Below are positions 48,239 through 56,267 of a stretch of DNA of 64,000 nucleotides, piece after piece (the first letter of the stretch is position 1; every line of letters begins with the position of its first letter). The stretch spans positions 1-64,000 of the forward strand of contig JAUMWT010000006.1 in assembly GCA_030529505.1 (NCBI GenBank), read 5' to 3'. The translations under genes and the position numbers were made by a program. Under the pieces are notes generated by a model. The model saw only the letters and a program-made list of their open reading frames with translations, was not told the DNA's origin and did no database searches. Source of the DNA: Allobrachymonas sp. GTDB lineage: Bacteria; Pseudomonadota; Gammaproteobacteria; Burkholderiales; Burkholderiaceae_C.

Positions 48239-48272
48239 CTTATTACTGTACCCCCGGGGGTCTGGTAATAAG
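48239..48272. promoter_or_regulatory. Long palindrome with GC core upstream of alpA
   Basis: Arms CTTATTAC and GTAATAAG lie around a perfect CCCCCGGGGG centre (34 bp in all). It lies in the gap between alpA and the 191-residue protein. An operator or replication-initiation site is possible. Confidence 0.5.
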
Positions 48273-48331
48273 AGAAATGGATGGGCTGGTTATTTAGCCC
48301 ATTGATTTCACAGCTAAAACCAAAATTGGCA

Positions 48332-48907
48332 TCAATTGCTCTTGCCCCATTGCGATAGAACATCGCCCAGTCTTTTTCCTGCCGTTTTGGTACTGCGGTC
48401 TGCTCGATTGGATCGTTTTGGAGATAGCCCCAGCATGGATGATTCTTTCATCAGGGTGTTGACGCTTAGCCCCATATGCTTGGCAAGCTTTTCGTAATCG
48501 GCTTTTGGTTTGGGTACACCTTTTTGCTCTGCATGAAGCTCTCTCATGGCTGCATCCCACAGCAATACGCCTTCCATCCGCTGGCGACTTTCATGTCTGC
48601 GCATGGCTTCGGCCGCCCCGTTGGCTGGGAAAGAAAGATGCAGTGCCTCCAACATATCGGCGTTAGTCTTGGCTGCCTTTACCCCGTCGGCGCACCGCCC
48701 CAGTTGGCGTAAAAGGTAAGCGCTGTAAACCCGATACTCTCGGCGCATTGGCTTATCACCAAAATCCTTGCGCCACAACGCCCGCGCCCTGTCGAGGCGA
48801 TGCGCAGCCAGTACCAGGTTCAACAGGTTTCTTGTAGTGAACCATCGCCCCAGATACACGGATGCCTTCAGTAGCTCATCGTCTGATTCGTCGTGAATGA
48901 TGAACAT
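48332..48907 (-). CDS. Hypothetical protein of the element, possible regulator
   Basis: A 191-residue protein, MFIIHDESDDELLKASVYLGRWFTTRNLLNLVLAAHRLDRARALWRKDF..., largely helical. The C-terminal part PKADYEKLAKHMGLSVNTLMKESSMLGLSP has a helix-turn-helix-like pattern, followed by a basic tail. The start is the ATG at 48907, immediately after the end of the upstream frame. It lies behind the third C4-like module. The family is not recognised. Confidence 0.7.
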   Translation of the reverse strand: MFIIHDESDDELLKASVYLGRWFTTRNLLNLVLAAHRLDRARALWRKDFGDKPMRREYRVYSAYLLRQLGRCADGVKAAKTNADMLEALHLSFPANGAAEAMRRHESRQRMEGVLLWDAAMRELHAEQKGVPKPKADYEKLAKHMGLSVNTLMKESSMLGLSPKRSNRADRSTKTAGKRLGDVLSQWGKSN

Positions 48908-48970
48908 ATTTACCCCATCACCCCATAACCCAATCCCTGCCTTGAAAGGGTCGCGTTTGAAACGCCGCCC

Positions 48971-49044
48971 CTGATTGCAAGGGGCAGATTCCAAATCCGA
49001 ACCCTTATTAAGGGGCGCAAATCTGCAACCCTTGGCGCAATCAG
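48971..49044 (-). promoter_or_regulatory. Third C4-like module (bipartite complementarity)
   Basis: Plus-strand CTGATTGC (48971-48978) and GCAGATT (48984-48990) are exact reverse complements of GCAATCAG (49037-49044) and AATCTGC (49020-49026), in the order expected for an antisense RNA and its target. A CCCTTA/TAAGGG hairpin lies between. It precedes the gene at 48907. Sequence is unrelated to modules 1 and 2, so the call is less secure. Confidence 0.45.
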
Positions 49045-49106
49045 ATTCCCCCTCTGATCGCTGGCAGAGAAACCAGCCCCGCCCGTGGGGTACGCGGGCA
49101 CACCAT
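49044..49106 (-). CDS. Possible 20-residue leader peptide
   Basis: Minus-strand ATG at 49106 with AAGGAG 9 bp upstream opens a frame MVCPRTPRAGLVSLPAIRGG that stops at the start of the module-3 pairing segment. Good initiation signal but very short; it may set access to the RNA structure behind it. Confidence 0.3.
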
Positions 49107-49205
49107 GGTTAATTACTCCTTGGCTGGGGCTGGTGAAAACAGCGCCCCTCGTGGGGCTGTATGGTCGTCCAGTGTAGTGCAAGCCGATGCAAGAAGGTAT
49201 GATTG

Positions 49206-49222
49206 CCTATCATTTTGATAGG
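49206..49222. promoter_or_regulatory. Operator-like palindrome of the DUF4258 operon
   Basis: CCTATCA-TTT-TGATAGG, a perfect 7-bp-arm inverted repeat 8 bp before the start codon, overlapping the weak ribosome-binding site. A TATGAT -10 lies at 49199-49204. It fits autoregulation by the antitoxin. Confidence 0.6.
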
Positions 49223-49229
49223 TCAGCCA

Positions 49230-49538
49230 ATGGGTAGCCCCAGCATCCGACAGCTTGAGAAATACATCCGCCGGATGGCTTTGGACAGCTTCAACGTGGC
49301 CATCACAAATCATGCTGCATCACGGATGAAGCAGCGCTGCATCAACCGCCCCATGGTGTTTGAGGTTTTGCAAAAGGGTGTGCTGGCCATGGCACCAGAG
49401 CCAGACATCAAGCACGGCGGTTTGAATTGCCGGATGGTGCGTTACGTGGCGGGCATGAGTGTGGCAGTGGTGGTGAATGTGGAATACCCCGAGCCTGATC
49501 TGATTGTTGTGACCGTCATTGACATTACGAAGGAATAG
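49230..49538 (+). CDS. DUF4258 protein, probable toxin
   Basis: A 102-residue protein, FNVAITNHAASRMKQRCINRPMVFEVLQKG with the HAxxRMxQR pattern of DUF4258, then GLNCRMVRYVAGMSVAVVVNVEYPEPDLIVVTVID (RelE-like strands). Such genes are regularly paired with a helix-turn-helix partner, as here, in toxin-antitoxin arrangement. The start MGSPSIRQL at 49230 lies behind the palindrome. Toxin function is inferred. Confidence 0.75.
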   Translation: MGSPSIRQLEKYIRRMALDSFNVAITNHAASRMKQRCINRPMVFEVLQKGVLAMAPEPDIKHGGLNCRMVRYVAGMSVAVVVNVEYPEPDLIVVTVIDITKE

Positions 49539-49540
49539 CT

Positions 49541-50002
49541 ATGCTTCAGTACACAGACGGCGGCCTGCGCAATGTATGGCTTGCCAGCGGATACGAGGTG
49601 CGTCAAACCCGCCATGGAGAGGCGGTGCTGATTCGCAATCAGGAAGGCCTGACCAAAGCTATTTGCCTGGCGCTCACAGGCAAAACCGGGCATTTGACGG
49701 GCGTGGAGTTTCGCTACATCCGCAGCGCAGGCATGCTCTCTTCGCAATCAGCGCTGGCCAAGCTCATCGGTGTGGATGCCCAAACAGTGGCTCGCTGGGA
49801 GAAAAGCGGCAAGGTGCCCCGTTGGGCAGACAAGCTCATGCGCCTGCTGTACGCTGCCCATGCAGAGGGCAATCAGGCCGTTCGCAAGGTGGTGGAGCGC
49901 ACCAATCTGGTTGAACGGCTGATGCGCCAGCGCATCGTGGTGCAGGAATCAGCCAAGGGCTGGGAAAGCACCATCGAAGATTGCGAGCCGCTGGCCGCTT
50001 AA
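49541..50002 (+). CDS. XRE-type HTH protein, probable antitoxin
   Basis: A 153-residue protein. N-terminal part MLQYTDGGLRNVWLASGYEVRQTRHGEAVLI; HTH domain RSAGMLSSQSALAKLIGVDAQTVARWEKSGKVPRWADKLMRLLY near residues 70-115; helical end. The HTH places it with MqsA/HigA-type antitoxin-repressors. It starts 2 bp after the DUF4258 gene. It overlaps the 3' end of the convergent integrase gene by 4 bp. Confidence 0.82.
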   Translation: MLQYTDGGLRNVWLASGYEVRQTRHGEAVLIRNQEGLTKAICLALTGKTGHLTGVEFRYIRSAGMLSSQSALAKLIGVDAQTVARWEKSGKVPRWADKLMRLLYAAHAEGNQAVRKVVERTNLVERLMRQRIVVQESAKGWESTIEDCEPLAA

Positions 50003-51219
50003 GCCCTGCGGGGCAGGGTCAATACATTGGGCTGGGTGCAGTTTTCCACGTAATCCCCCCACCACTGCATCAGATCGGTGCGCTGCTTGATGTACTGGGC
50101 ATGGTTGTAGGCGGCGGCTACCTTGTCCTTGTCTTTGTGCGAAAGCTGCGCCTCGATGTGGGCCTTGGCAAAGCCGTTTTCATGCATCACGGTAGAGGCA
50201 ATGCCCCTGAATCCGTGCCCCGTCATGATGCCCTTGTAGCCCATGCGGTACAGGGCTTGCAGCATGGTGCCGTTGCTCATGTGGCGGGTGCGGCTGCGCG
50301 CGCTGTGGAACACATGCTCATGCTGGCCGTTGATGGCCTTGAGCTTGCGAAATGCCTCCAGCGCCTGCCGAGAAAGGGGCACCACATGGGGTCGGGGCAT
50401 CTTCATGCGCTCTGCGGGGATCACCCATAGCGCCTTGCCAAAATCGATCTCGCTCCAAGGCGTTTGCAGCAGTTCGCTGGTGCGCACAAAGGTTAGGCAC
50501 AGCAGCTGCAAGGCGTAGCTGGTTTGCCACTCTCCCCGGCCTTCGTAGGCGTAGATGGCACGCAGCAGGTCTGGCAGCTGGGCTTCGCTCACCCGAGCAT
50601 GGTTCTTCACCTTGTGGGCGGGCAGGATGTCTGCGGGCCTGATTTCAGCCGCAGGGTTTCTTTGCGCCATGCAGTGGCCAATGGCGTAGCGGAAGATCTG
50701 GTTGCAGCTGTTGAGCACCCGCTCTGCCGTATCGCGTGCGCCACGCGCATTGATGGCCTTGACGATCATCACCAGCATGGCCGGGGTGACTTCATCAATG
50801 GGTAGTCTGCCAATGCTGGGGAATACGTCCCTTTGCAGCCGCATCCACTTGGTTTGCGCCGTGGTGCTGGCTTTGCCCTCCTTCCATTGCGCATGCCAGC
50901 GGGCGGCCACCGCTTCAAAGCTGTTTTCATGCGCGGCCATGGCGGTCAGCTTTTCAGCCCTGCGGTGCAGGCTGGGGTCTATCCCTTGTGCCAGCAGATC
51001 GCGGGCCTTGTCTCTGCCCTTGCGGGCCTGTGCCAGAGATACCGCCGGGTAGATGCCCAGGGCCAGCGTCTTGCGCTTGCCAGCAAAGCGGTAGTCCATG
51101 CGCCAGTAGCGGCCAGCGGCTTTCACCAGCAGATACAGCCCGCCCGTGTCATAGAGCTTGTCTCCAGCGGGCTTGCCGCTGTGTCTGGTGTTCTTGGCTG
51201 CGGTATCTGTCAGTGCCAT
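49999..51219 (-). CDS. P4-type tyrosine integrase
   Basis: A 406-residue site-specific recombinase: N-terminal arm-binding DUF4102 domain (YDTGGLYLLVKAAGRYWRMDYRFAGKRKTLALG), SAM-like core-binding domain, catalytic domain with the Arg in LTFVRTSELLQTPW, HGFRGIAS (HxxR) and the Tyr in VAAAYNHAQY. It inserts the element into tRNA-Thr, whose 3' end is 175 bp away. The start MALTDTAAK at 51219 is preferred over a TTG further up inside the arm sites. It overlaps the HTH gene at its 3' end. Confidence 0.94.
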   Translation of the reverse strand: MALTDTAAKNTRHSGKPAGDKLYDTGGLYLLVKAAGRYWRMDYRFAGKRKTLALGIYPAVSLAQARKGRDKARDLLAQGIDPSLHRRAEKLTAMAAHENSFEAVAARWHAQWKEGKASTTAQTKWMRLQRDVFPSIGRLPIDEVTPAMLVMIVKAINARGARDTAERVLNSCNQIFRYAIGHCMAQRNPAAEIRPADILPAHKVKNHARVSEAQLPDLLRAIYAYEGRGEWQTSYALQLLCLTFVRTSELLQTPWSEIDFGKALWVIPAERMKMPRPHVVPLSRQALEAFRKLKAINGQHEHVFHSARSRTRHMSNGTMLQALYRMGYKGIMTGHGFRGIASTVMHENGFAKAHIEAQLSHKDKDKVAAAYNHAQYIKQRTDLMQWWGDYVENCTQPNVLTLPRRA

Positions 51220-51229
51220 ATAGCCCCCG

Positions 51230-51295
51230 TGACGGTATCTGGCGGTACTCTCTCCAAAAAGTACCGTCAAAAATACCGTCAGATTGACGGTATCT
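51230..51295. repeat. Right integrase-arm-type sites
   Basis: TACCGTCA occurs at 51262 and 51274 and its complement TGACGGTA at 51230 and 51285. ATACCGTCA (51273-51281) and TGACGGTAT (51285-51293) form a palindrome around GAT. The block 51254-51278 repeats 41384-41408. Confidence 0.65.
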
Positions 51296-51327
51296 CGTTG
51301 CGATCTATCGGACTATACCGGACAACA

Positions 51328-51361
51328 AAAAGCCCGCGATGCTAGGAAACATGCGGGCTTT
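51328..51361 (-). terminator. Rho-independent terminator after tRNA-Thr
   Basis: On the minus strand, AAAGCCCGC/GCGGGCTTT with a 16-base loop, then TTGTTG. It lies inside the element side of attR, so it may have come with the element. Confidence 0.75.
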
Positions 51362-51393
51362 CGGACTTCTTTGTACTGCGTTGAAGTGTAATT

Positions 51394-51469
51394 TGGTGCC
51401 GGTTGTCGGATTCGAACTGACGACCTACCGCTTACAAGGCGGGTGCTCTACCAGCTGAGCTAAACCGGC
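51394..51469 (-). tRNA. tRNA-Thr (anticodon TGT)
   Basis: 76 nt on the minus strand beginning GCCGGTTTAGCTCAGCTGG. Acceptor stem GCCGGTT/AACCGGC, anticodon loop CTTGTAA with TGT, T-loop GTTCGAATC, and an encoded CCA. The element integrase lies beyond its 3' end and the attachment core (51400-51410) lies in the T-stem/acceptor region. The tRNA remains intact. Confidence 0.95.
51400..51410. repeat. attR core candidate within tRNA-Thr
   Basis: CGGTTGTCGGA in the 3' part of the tRNA gene, matching 41320-41330. Integration left the tRNA complete. Confidence 0.6.
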
Positions 51470-51478
51470 GCAGGCGGC

Positions 51479-51484
51479 ATTATA
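51479..51484 (-). promoter_or_regulatory. -10 element of tRNA-Thr
   Basis: TATAAT on the minus strand, 9 bp before the mature tRNA 5' end. The -35 region is weak. Confidence 0.55.
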
Positions 51485-51763
51485 GGTCTTGTTTGGGCAA
51501 TTTCGTGACCTTTGCGGCCAATGGCGCATTTTGTTGTGAGCGGGTAGGCAGCCAGTTTGGCGGGTGGCGTTTTGCGGATGGGGCCAAGCAGTCACTCTGC
51601 CTGTGTGGCCTGTCCCGTCGAACGGTTGGCGTGGTGATGGTCGAATGCGCTGGCAGGCTGATGCCAGCAGGATGCCTGTTGCGCACCTGTTTCCAATGGC
51701 GGGCGGTCGTTCTCAAAACATCGCCAACAGGGGGCAACAGGGGCAATAGGCAGCAATCTCCCA

Positions 51764-52711
51764 TCACTTGCCGCTGCTCATGTTCACCAGGGGATTCACG
51801 CCACTGGGCACCATCATCACATTGCCTGGCTTGCTGGCCACCGCGGTCATGGTGTCGCGGTAGATTTCGGCGAGGCGGATTTCTTTCACGGCGCCATTGA
51901 GCGATTCGCCGATGATGCGGTTGGCTTCGGCAATGCTTTGGGCTTCCACAATGCGTTTTTCCGCCTCGGCCTTGGCAATTTCAACTTCCTTGCGTTTTTG
52001 CTCGATGATTTGATCGGCTTCTGCCTTGGCGCGGATGGCTTTCTCGATGGCCGGGTCGGTCGTCAGGTTGCGGATATTGACCGAGGTGACGATGAAAGCG
52101 TCGGGGTCAGATGCGTCCAGCTCTTTTTGCAAGCGGCGTTGCACGTCTTCGGCCAGCTCGGCACGCTTGGTGTGCATGGTGGTGGCGTCCATCGTGGAAA
52201 CGGCGGCGTAGCTCGCTTCGCGCGCGGCACGCAGTACGCGGCTGTAGCCCACCACGAAGTCCCGGGTGCCGGCTTCCACAATGTCGGAATGGCGCACCAC
52301 ATCCCCTTGGTATTTGCTGTACAGCTTGGGGATGGCGGCCGGGTTGGTTTTGAAATAAATGTCGATGTCCAGATCGGCCATCGTGAGGTTATCGCGCGAT
52401 TTGGGTTTGAGGTCGGTCATCTGAAAGCTCACCTCTTTGGCCGTGAATTCGCGCACGCGCCGCAAGCCTGCCATGTATAGCCCGGGCGTGATGGGCGTTT
52501 GATTCACCACGCCAAAGAGGGTGGAGACGCCCACATTGCCGGTGCTGATCTGACCCATGTTGAACAAGGCGATGAGCAGCAGTACGGCCGCGGCAACCCA
52601 GCGAAAGACCTTTTTCGTGCCGAACTTTTGGGGATTGATTGTTTCGAGCTTTTCGAGTTGCGTTTCGAGCGTTTTGCTTACGGGTGTTTTGCTCGCAGGC
52701 GTTTTGGTCAT
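51764..52711 (-). CDS. SPFH/prohibitin-family membrane protein
   Basis: A 315-residue protein with one transmembrane helix near 35-55 (RWVAAAVLLLIALFNMGQI), a band-7 domain (GLYMAGLRRVREFTAKEVSF... AREASYAAVSTMDATT) and a coiled-coil tail (EKAIRAKAEADQIIEQKRKEVEIAKAEAEKRIVEAQ). It would form membrane-attached rings, perhaps with FtsH or as a microdomain scaffold as in HflK/C and flotillins. AAGGAAA precedes the ATG at 52711. Confidence 0.88.
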   Translation of the reverse strand: MTKTPASKTPVSKTLETQLEKLETINPQKFGTKKVFRWVAAAVLLLIALFNMGQISTGNVGVSTLFGVVNQTPITPGLYMAGLRRVREFTAKEVSFQMTDLKPKSRDNLTMADLDIDIYFKTNPAAIPKLYSKYQGDVVRHSDIVEAGTRDFVVGYSRVLRAAREASYAAVSTMDATTMHTKRAELAEDVQRRLQKELDASDPDAFIVTSVNIRNLTTDPAIEKAIRAKAEADQIIEQKRKEVEIAKAEAEKRIVEAQSIAEANRIIGESLNGAVKEIRLAEIYRDTMTAVASKPGNVMMVPSGVNPLVNMSSGK

Positions 52712-52990
52712 GGCGGGTTTCCTTGCTTGAAAAGTGGTTCGGTTTTTCAGTCGATCGTTTGCCTTGCGTGGCACCGGATGCCAAGCATAGGGCAAGCAAG
52801 CCCCGCCACCGTGGGCCGCTTCCCGTTTTTGTTTTTCATGCCGGTCGGCGCTTGCTGGTAGTTTGCCGCTTGCGCCCAAGTCGGTGTGCGTGCCTGAACA
52901 CAGCTGAGTGCATGACTGGAGGCTTCGCCGGGTTTTCTACAGGGGCTTCTACAAGGTTTTTTGCCGGGTGCAGCCGTGTCAGCGGGTCTT

Positions 52991-55876
52991 TCAGTGTGCT
53001 TCTTCCCAGTTCTTGCCGATGCCTGTTTCAGCCAATAGCGGCACGCGCAGTTGGGCCACGCCAGCCATGATGCGCGGGATTTCGCTCTGCACCCAGGGCA
53101 CCTCGGCCTCGGGCACTTCCAGCACCAGTTCGTCGTGCACCTGCATGATCATGCGCGTGGCGCGTTGTTCGGTTTGCAGCACACGCTGCACTTCAACCAT
53201 GCTCATCTTGATGAGGTCGGCCGCCGTGCCCTGCATGGGCGCGTTGATGGCGGCGCGCTCAGCGCCCGCGCGGCGCGGGCCGTTGGGGCTGTTGATGTCT
53301 GGCAGGTAAAGGCGGCGGCCAAACACGGTTTCCACGAACCCCTGTTCTTTGGCCTGCTGGCGCGTGTGTTCCATATAGGCCTGCACGCCCGGGTAGCGCT
53401 CGAAATAGCGTTGGATGTAGTTGCGCGCAGCGGTGTTGTCGATGCCCAGTGCCTTGGCCAGACCGAAGCTGCTCATGCCGTAGATCAGCCCGAAGTTGAT
53501 GACCTTGGCGTAGCGGCGCTGCTCGCTGTTGACCTGATCGGGTGCCACGCCGAAGATTTCGGCCGCAGTGGCGCGGTGCACGTCCATGCCGGTTTCAAAA
53601 GCGTGGATCAGCGCGGGGTCTTGGCTGATGTGCGCCATGATGCGCAGCTCGATCTGGCTGTAGTCGGCACTGGCGATTTGGCAGCCGGGTGCGGCCACAA
53701 AGGCTTCGCGGATACGGCGGCCCTCGGCCGTGCGGATGGGAATGTTTTGCAGATTGGGCTCGTTGCTGGCCAGCCGCCCTGTAACGGCCACGGCCTGGCT
53801 GTAATTGGTGTGCACGCGGCCGGTGGCGGGGTTGGTCATGCCGGGCAGCTTGTCGGTGTAGGTGTTTTTGAGTTTGGCCAGGCTGCGGTAGGCGAGGATG
53901 GCCTTGGGCAAGGCAAAGTCTTCGGCCAGTTTTTCAAGCACCTCTTCATCGGTGCTGGGCGCGCCGCTGGCGGTTTTTTTCACGACGGGCAGGCCCAGCT
54001 CGGTGAACAGGATTTCGCCAATCTGCTTGGGCGAGCCCAGGTTGAAGGGCCGGCCGGCCAGGGTGTGGGCTTCTTGCTCCAGCGCCAGCATGCGCTTGCC
54101 CAGGTCGTTGCTCTGCACAGCGAGCTGCTGGGCGTCAATGGCAACGCCGTTGCGCTCGATTTGCAGCAGCACGGCGCTGGTGGCGATTTCCAGTTCGTAG
54201 ATGCGCTGCAAGGCCGCGCTGGCCTGGATTTGCGGCCACAGGATGTGATGCACTTGCAGGCAGTAGTCGGCGTCTTCGCAGGCGTAGATGGTGGCTTGCT
54301 CTACTGGCACCTGGCTGAAGGGAATTTGATTGGCCCCCTTGCCGCACAGGTCTTCGTAGCTCAGCCCACTTTGGCCCAAGTAGCGTTGGGCCAGGCTTTC
54401 CAGACTGTGGGGCTTGTGGGCTTCGAGCACATAGCTTTGCAGCATGGTGTCGTGCACATAGCCTTGCACGGCAATGCCGTGGTTGGCAAACACGTGGCAA
54501 TCGTATTTGATGTGCTGGCCGAGCTTGGGTTTGCTGGCGTCTTCGAGCCAGGGGCGCAGTTTGTTCAGCACCTCTTGCAAAGGCAGCTGCTCGGGCGCAT
54601 CGGCCCCATCGTGCGCCAAGGGGATGTAGGCGGCCTGGCTGGGCTCCACACACAGGCTGATGCCCACGATCTGTGCCTGCATGGCGTTGAGCGAAGTGGT
54701 TTCTGTATCAATGGCCGTGAGCGGGGCTTGTGCGATGCGTGCCAGCCATTCGTCAAACGCTGCCCAGGTGGTGATGGCGCTGTACTGCGTGGGGATAGAT
54801 GTGGGTGCAGTCACAGGCGCAGCGGCTGTTGCAGCATCGCTGGCTTGGGGCGTAGTGGCTGCTGTGCTTGCTGGGCTTTTGGCCTTGCTCGCGCCATTAC
54901 TGTTGTTTGTGCTGTTTGCACTATTCGCGCCGTTCGCATCTTCGGCATCCAGTTTTTTCAGCAGGCTGTTGAACTGGTAGCGCTGGTAAAAGGCGCGCAG
55001 CGCCTCGCGTTGGGGCGCTTGCAGGGCCAGGTCGTCCAGCGCGGGCAGGTTGGCCACATGGCCGTTCAAATCGCAGTCGGTTTTGATGGTCACGAGCTGC
55101 CGCCCAGTGGGCAGCCAATCCAGCGCCTGGCGCAAGTTCTCGCCCGCTGCACCTTTGATGTTGGCGGCATCGGCCACCAGGGCGTCGAGCGATCCGTATT
55201 GCAGCAGCCACTTGGCCGCCGTTTTTGGGCCCACCTTGTGCACGCCGGGGATGTTGTCGGTGGCGTCGCCCACCAGGGTTTGAAAGTCGATCATCAAGTT
55301 CGGCGGCACGCCGAATTCGTTTTGTACGCCCGCCACGTCGCGGCGCTTGCCGGTCATGGTGTCGATCACGGTGATGTGTGCATCCACCAGCTGGCTCAAG
55401 TCCTTGTCGCCGCTGGAGATGATGACCTCAACCCCTTGGCTGGCGGCCGTTTTGGCCAGGGTGCCGATCACGTCGTCGGCCTCTACCCCTTCAATGGCCA
55501 GCACCTTCCAGCCTTGCAGGCGCACCATGTCGTGAATAGGCTCGATCTGGCTGCGCAAATCGTCGGGCATGGGTGGGCGGTGGGCCTTGTAGTCGGCATA
55601 CAGCGCGTTGCGAAAAGTGTCGCCTTTGGCATCGAATACGCAGGCCGCCCAGGTGGCTGAATAGTCGCGCGCCAGCGACTGCAGCATATTGACCATGATG
55701 CGCAGCGCCCCCGTAGGCTGGCGGCTGCCGTCGGGCAGCGTGATGCTCCAGTCGCCCCCGGCGTGAAAGGCGCGGTACAAATAGCTGGAGCCATCCACCA
55801 GCAGCAGGCGGGGATGGGCGTTTGGAACAGGGAGCTTGTCGTTGGAAGAGGTGTTGTGAGATTGCATGCACGGCAT
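52991..55876 (-). CDS. polA: DNA polymerase I
   Basis: A 961-residue polymerase. 5'-3' exonuclease (1 to about 300; LLLVDGSSYLYRAFHA, EGVEADDVIGTLA, ISSGDKDLSQLV, GDATDNIPGV), a low-complexity Asn/Ala/Ser/Thr linker (about 315-365), 3'-5' exonuclease with an intact TAIDTETTSL, then the polymerase with SADYSQIELRIMAH (motif A), RRYAKVINFGLIYGMS (motif B) and MQVHDELVLEVP (motif C). All three activities look intact. An ATG at 55867 is an alternative start. Confidence 0.97.
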   Translation of the reverse strand: MPCMQSHNTSSNDKLPVPNAHPRLLLVDGSSYLYRAFHAGGDWSITLPDGSRQPTGALRIMVNMLQSLARDYSATWAACVFDAKGDTFRNALYADYKAHRPPMPDDLRSQIEPIHDMVRLQGWKVLAIEGVEADDVIGTLAKTAASQGVEVIISSGDKDLSQLVDAHITVIDTMTGKRRDVAGVQNEFGVPPNLMIDFQTLVGDATDNIPGVHKVGPKTAAKWLLQYGSLDALVADAANIKGAAGENLRQALDWLPTGRQLVTIKTDCDLNGHVANLPALDDLALQAPQREALRAFYQRYQFNSLLKKLDAEDANGANSANSTNNSNGASKAKSPASTAATTPQASDAATAAAPVTAPTSIPTQYSAITTWAAFDEWLARIAQAPLTAIDTETTSLNAMQAQIVGISLCVEPSQAAYIPLAHDGADAPEQLPLQEVLNKLRPWLEDASKPKLGQHIKYDCHVFANHGIAVQGYVHDTMLQSYVLEAHKPHSLESLAQRYLGQSGLSYEDLCGKGANQIPFSQVPVEQATIYACEDADYCLQVHHILWPQIQASAALQRIYELEIATSAVLLQIERNGVAIDAQQLAVQSNDLGKRMLALEQEAHTLAGRPFNLGSPKQIGEILFTELGLPVVKKTASGAPSTDEEVLEKLAEDFALPKAILAYRSLAKLKNTYTDKLPGMTNPATGRVHTNYSQAVAVTGRLASNEPNLQNIPIRTAEGRRIREAFVAAPGCQIASADYSQIELRIMAHISQDPALIHAFETGMDVHRATAAEIFGVAPDQVNSEQRRYAKVINFGLIYGMSSFGLAKALGIDNTAARNYIQRYFERYPGVQAYMEHTRQQAKEQGFVETVFGRRLYLPDINSPNGPRRAGAERAAINAPMQGTAADLIKMSMVEVQRVLQTEQRATRMIMQVHDELVLEVPEAEVPWVQSEIPRIMAGVAQLRVPLLAETGIGKNWEEAH

Positions 55877-55931
55877 TGTGCCCGGATTCGGTTTTCATCA
55901 CGGCTGGCCGGGCTGTTGTGGCTGGGTCTTG

Positions 55932-56107
55932 GAACCTGTTCACAATCCCCTCACGGTCGCTTGAAAATGGACGCGGGCGGTCTGCTGTGTTGCAAATCTT
56001 GTTCATAGCACCACGGGCTATGCACTGCGCCATGCACCTTGATCGGCGCCTTGCATCCCATCCCGCTCTGTATCCAATCGCCTCGCGTTGAGATTTTGAA
56101 CAGGCTC
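55932..56107 (+). repeat. Family-B MITE-like element with TTG target duplication
   Basis: A 176-bp copy with GAACCTGTTCACAATC at left and GATTTTGAACAGGCTC at right. TTG flanks both sides (55929-55931 and 56108-56110), a clean 3-bp duplication. It sits between the divergent polA and DUF2782 genes. Confidence 0.9.
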
Positions 56108-56267
56108 TTGCAGCTTTGGTGGGCAGGGTGTAACAGAGGGGTGAGTGTTGCGCAAATGCTCCCTGCAATCGCCTGCTGCCATCTACAATGCCAATGAACC
56201 TTGGCTGCCGGGCCCACATTGCACGCGATGGGGACTTGGCAAACGCTTTTGATAGAAAGCCACAGCT

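Larger units (their letters stand above)
41320..51410. mobile_element. 10-kb P4-satellite-like integrated element at tRNA-Thr
   Basis: Bounded by an 11-bp direct repeat (CGGTTGTCGGA) that at the right end lies inside tRNA-Thr, and by near-identical 25-bp integrase-arm repeats just inside both ends. Contents: P4-type integrase, AlpA-like regulator, Toprim/DUF3987 replication protein, SSB-like protein, small overlapping genes, two toxin-antitoxin pairs and C4-like antisense RNA modules. No capsid, terminase, relaxase or conjugation genes are seen, so it depends on a helper or is defective. Gene content parallels phage P4 and related islands. Confidence 0.8.

Noticed and set aside
53051..55660. 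869-codon plus-strand frame opposite polA
   Set aside because: Complement of polA, no motif.
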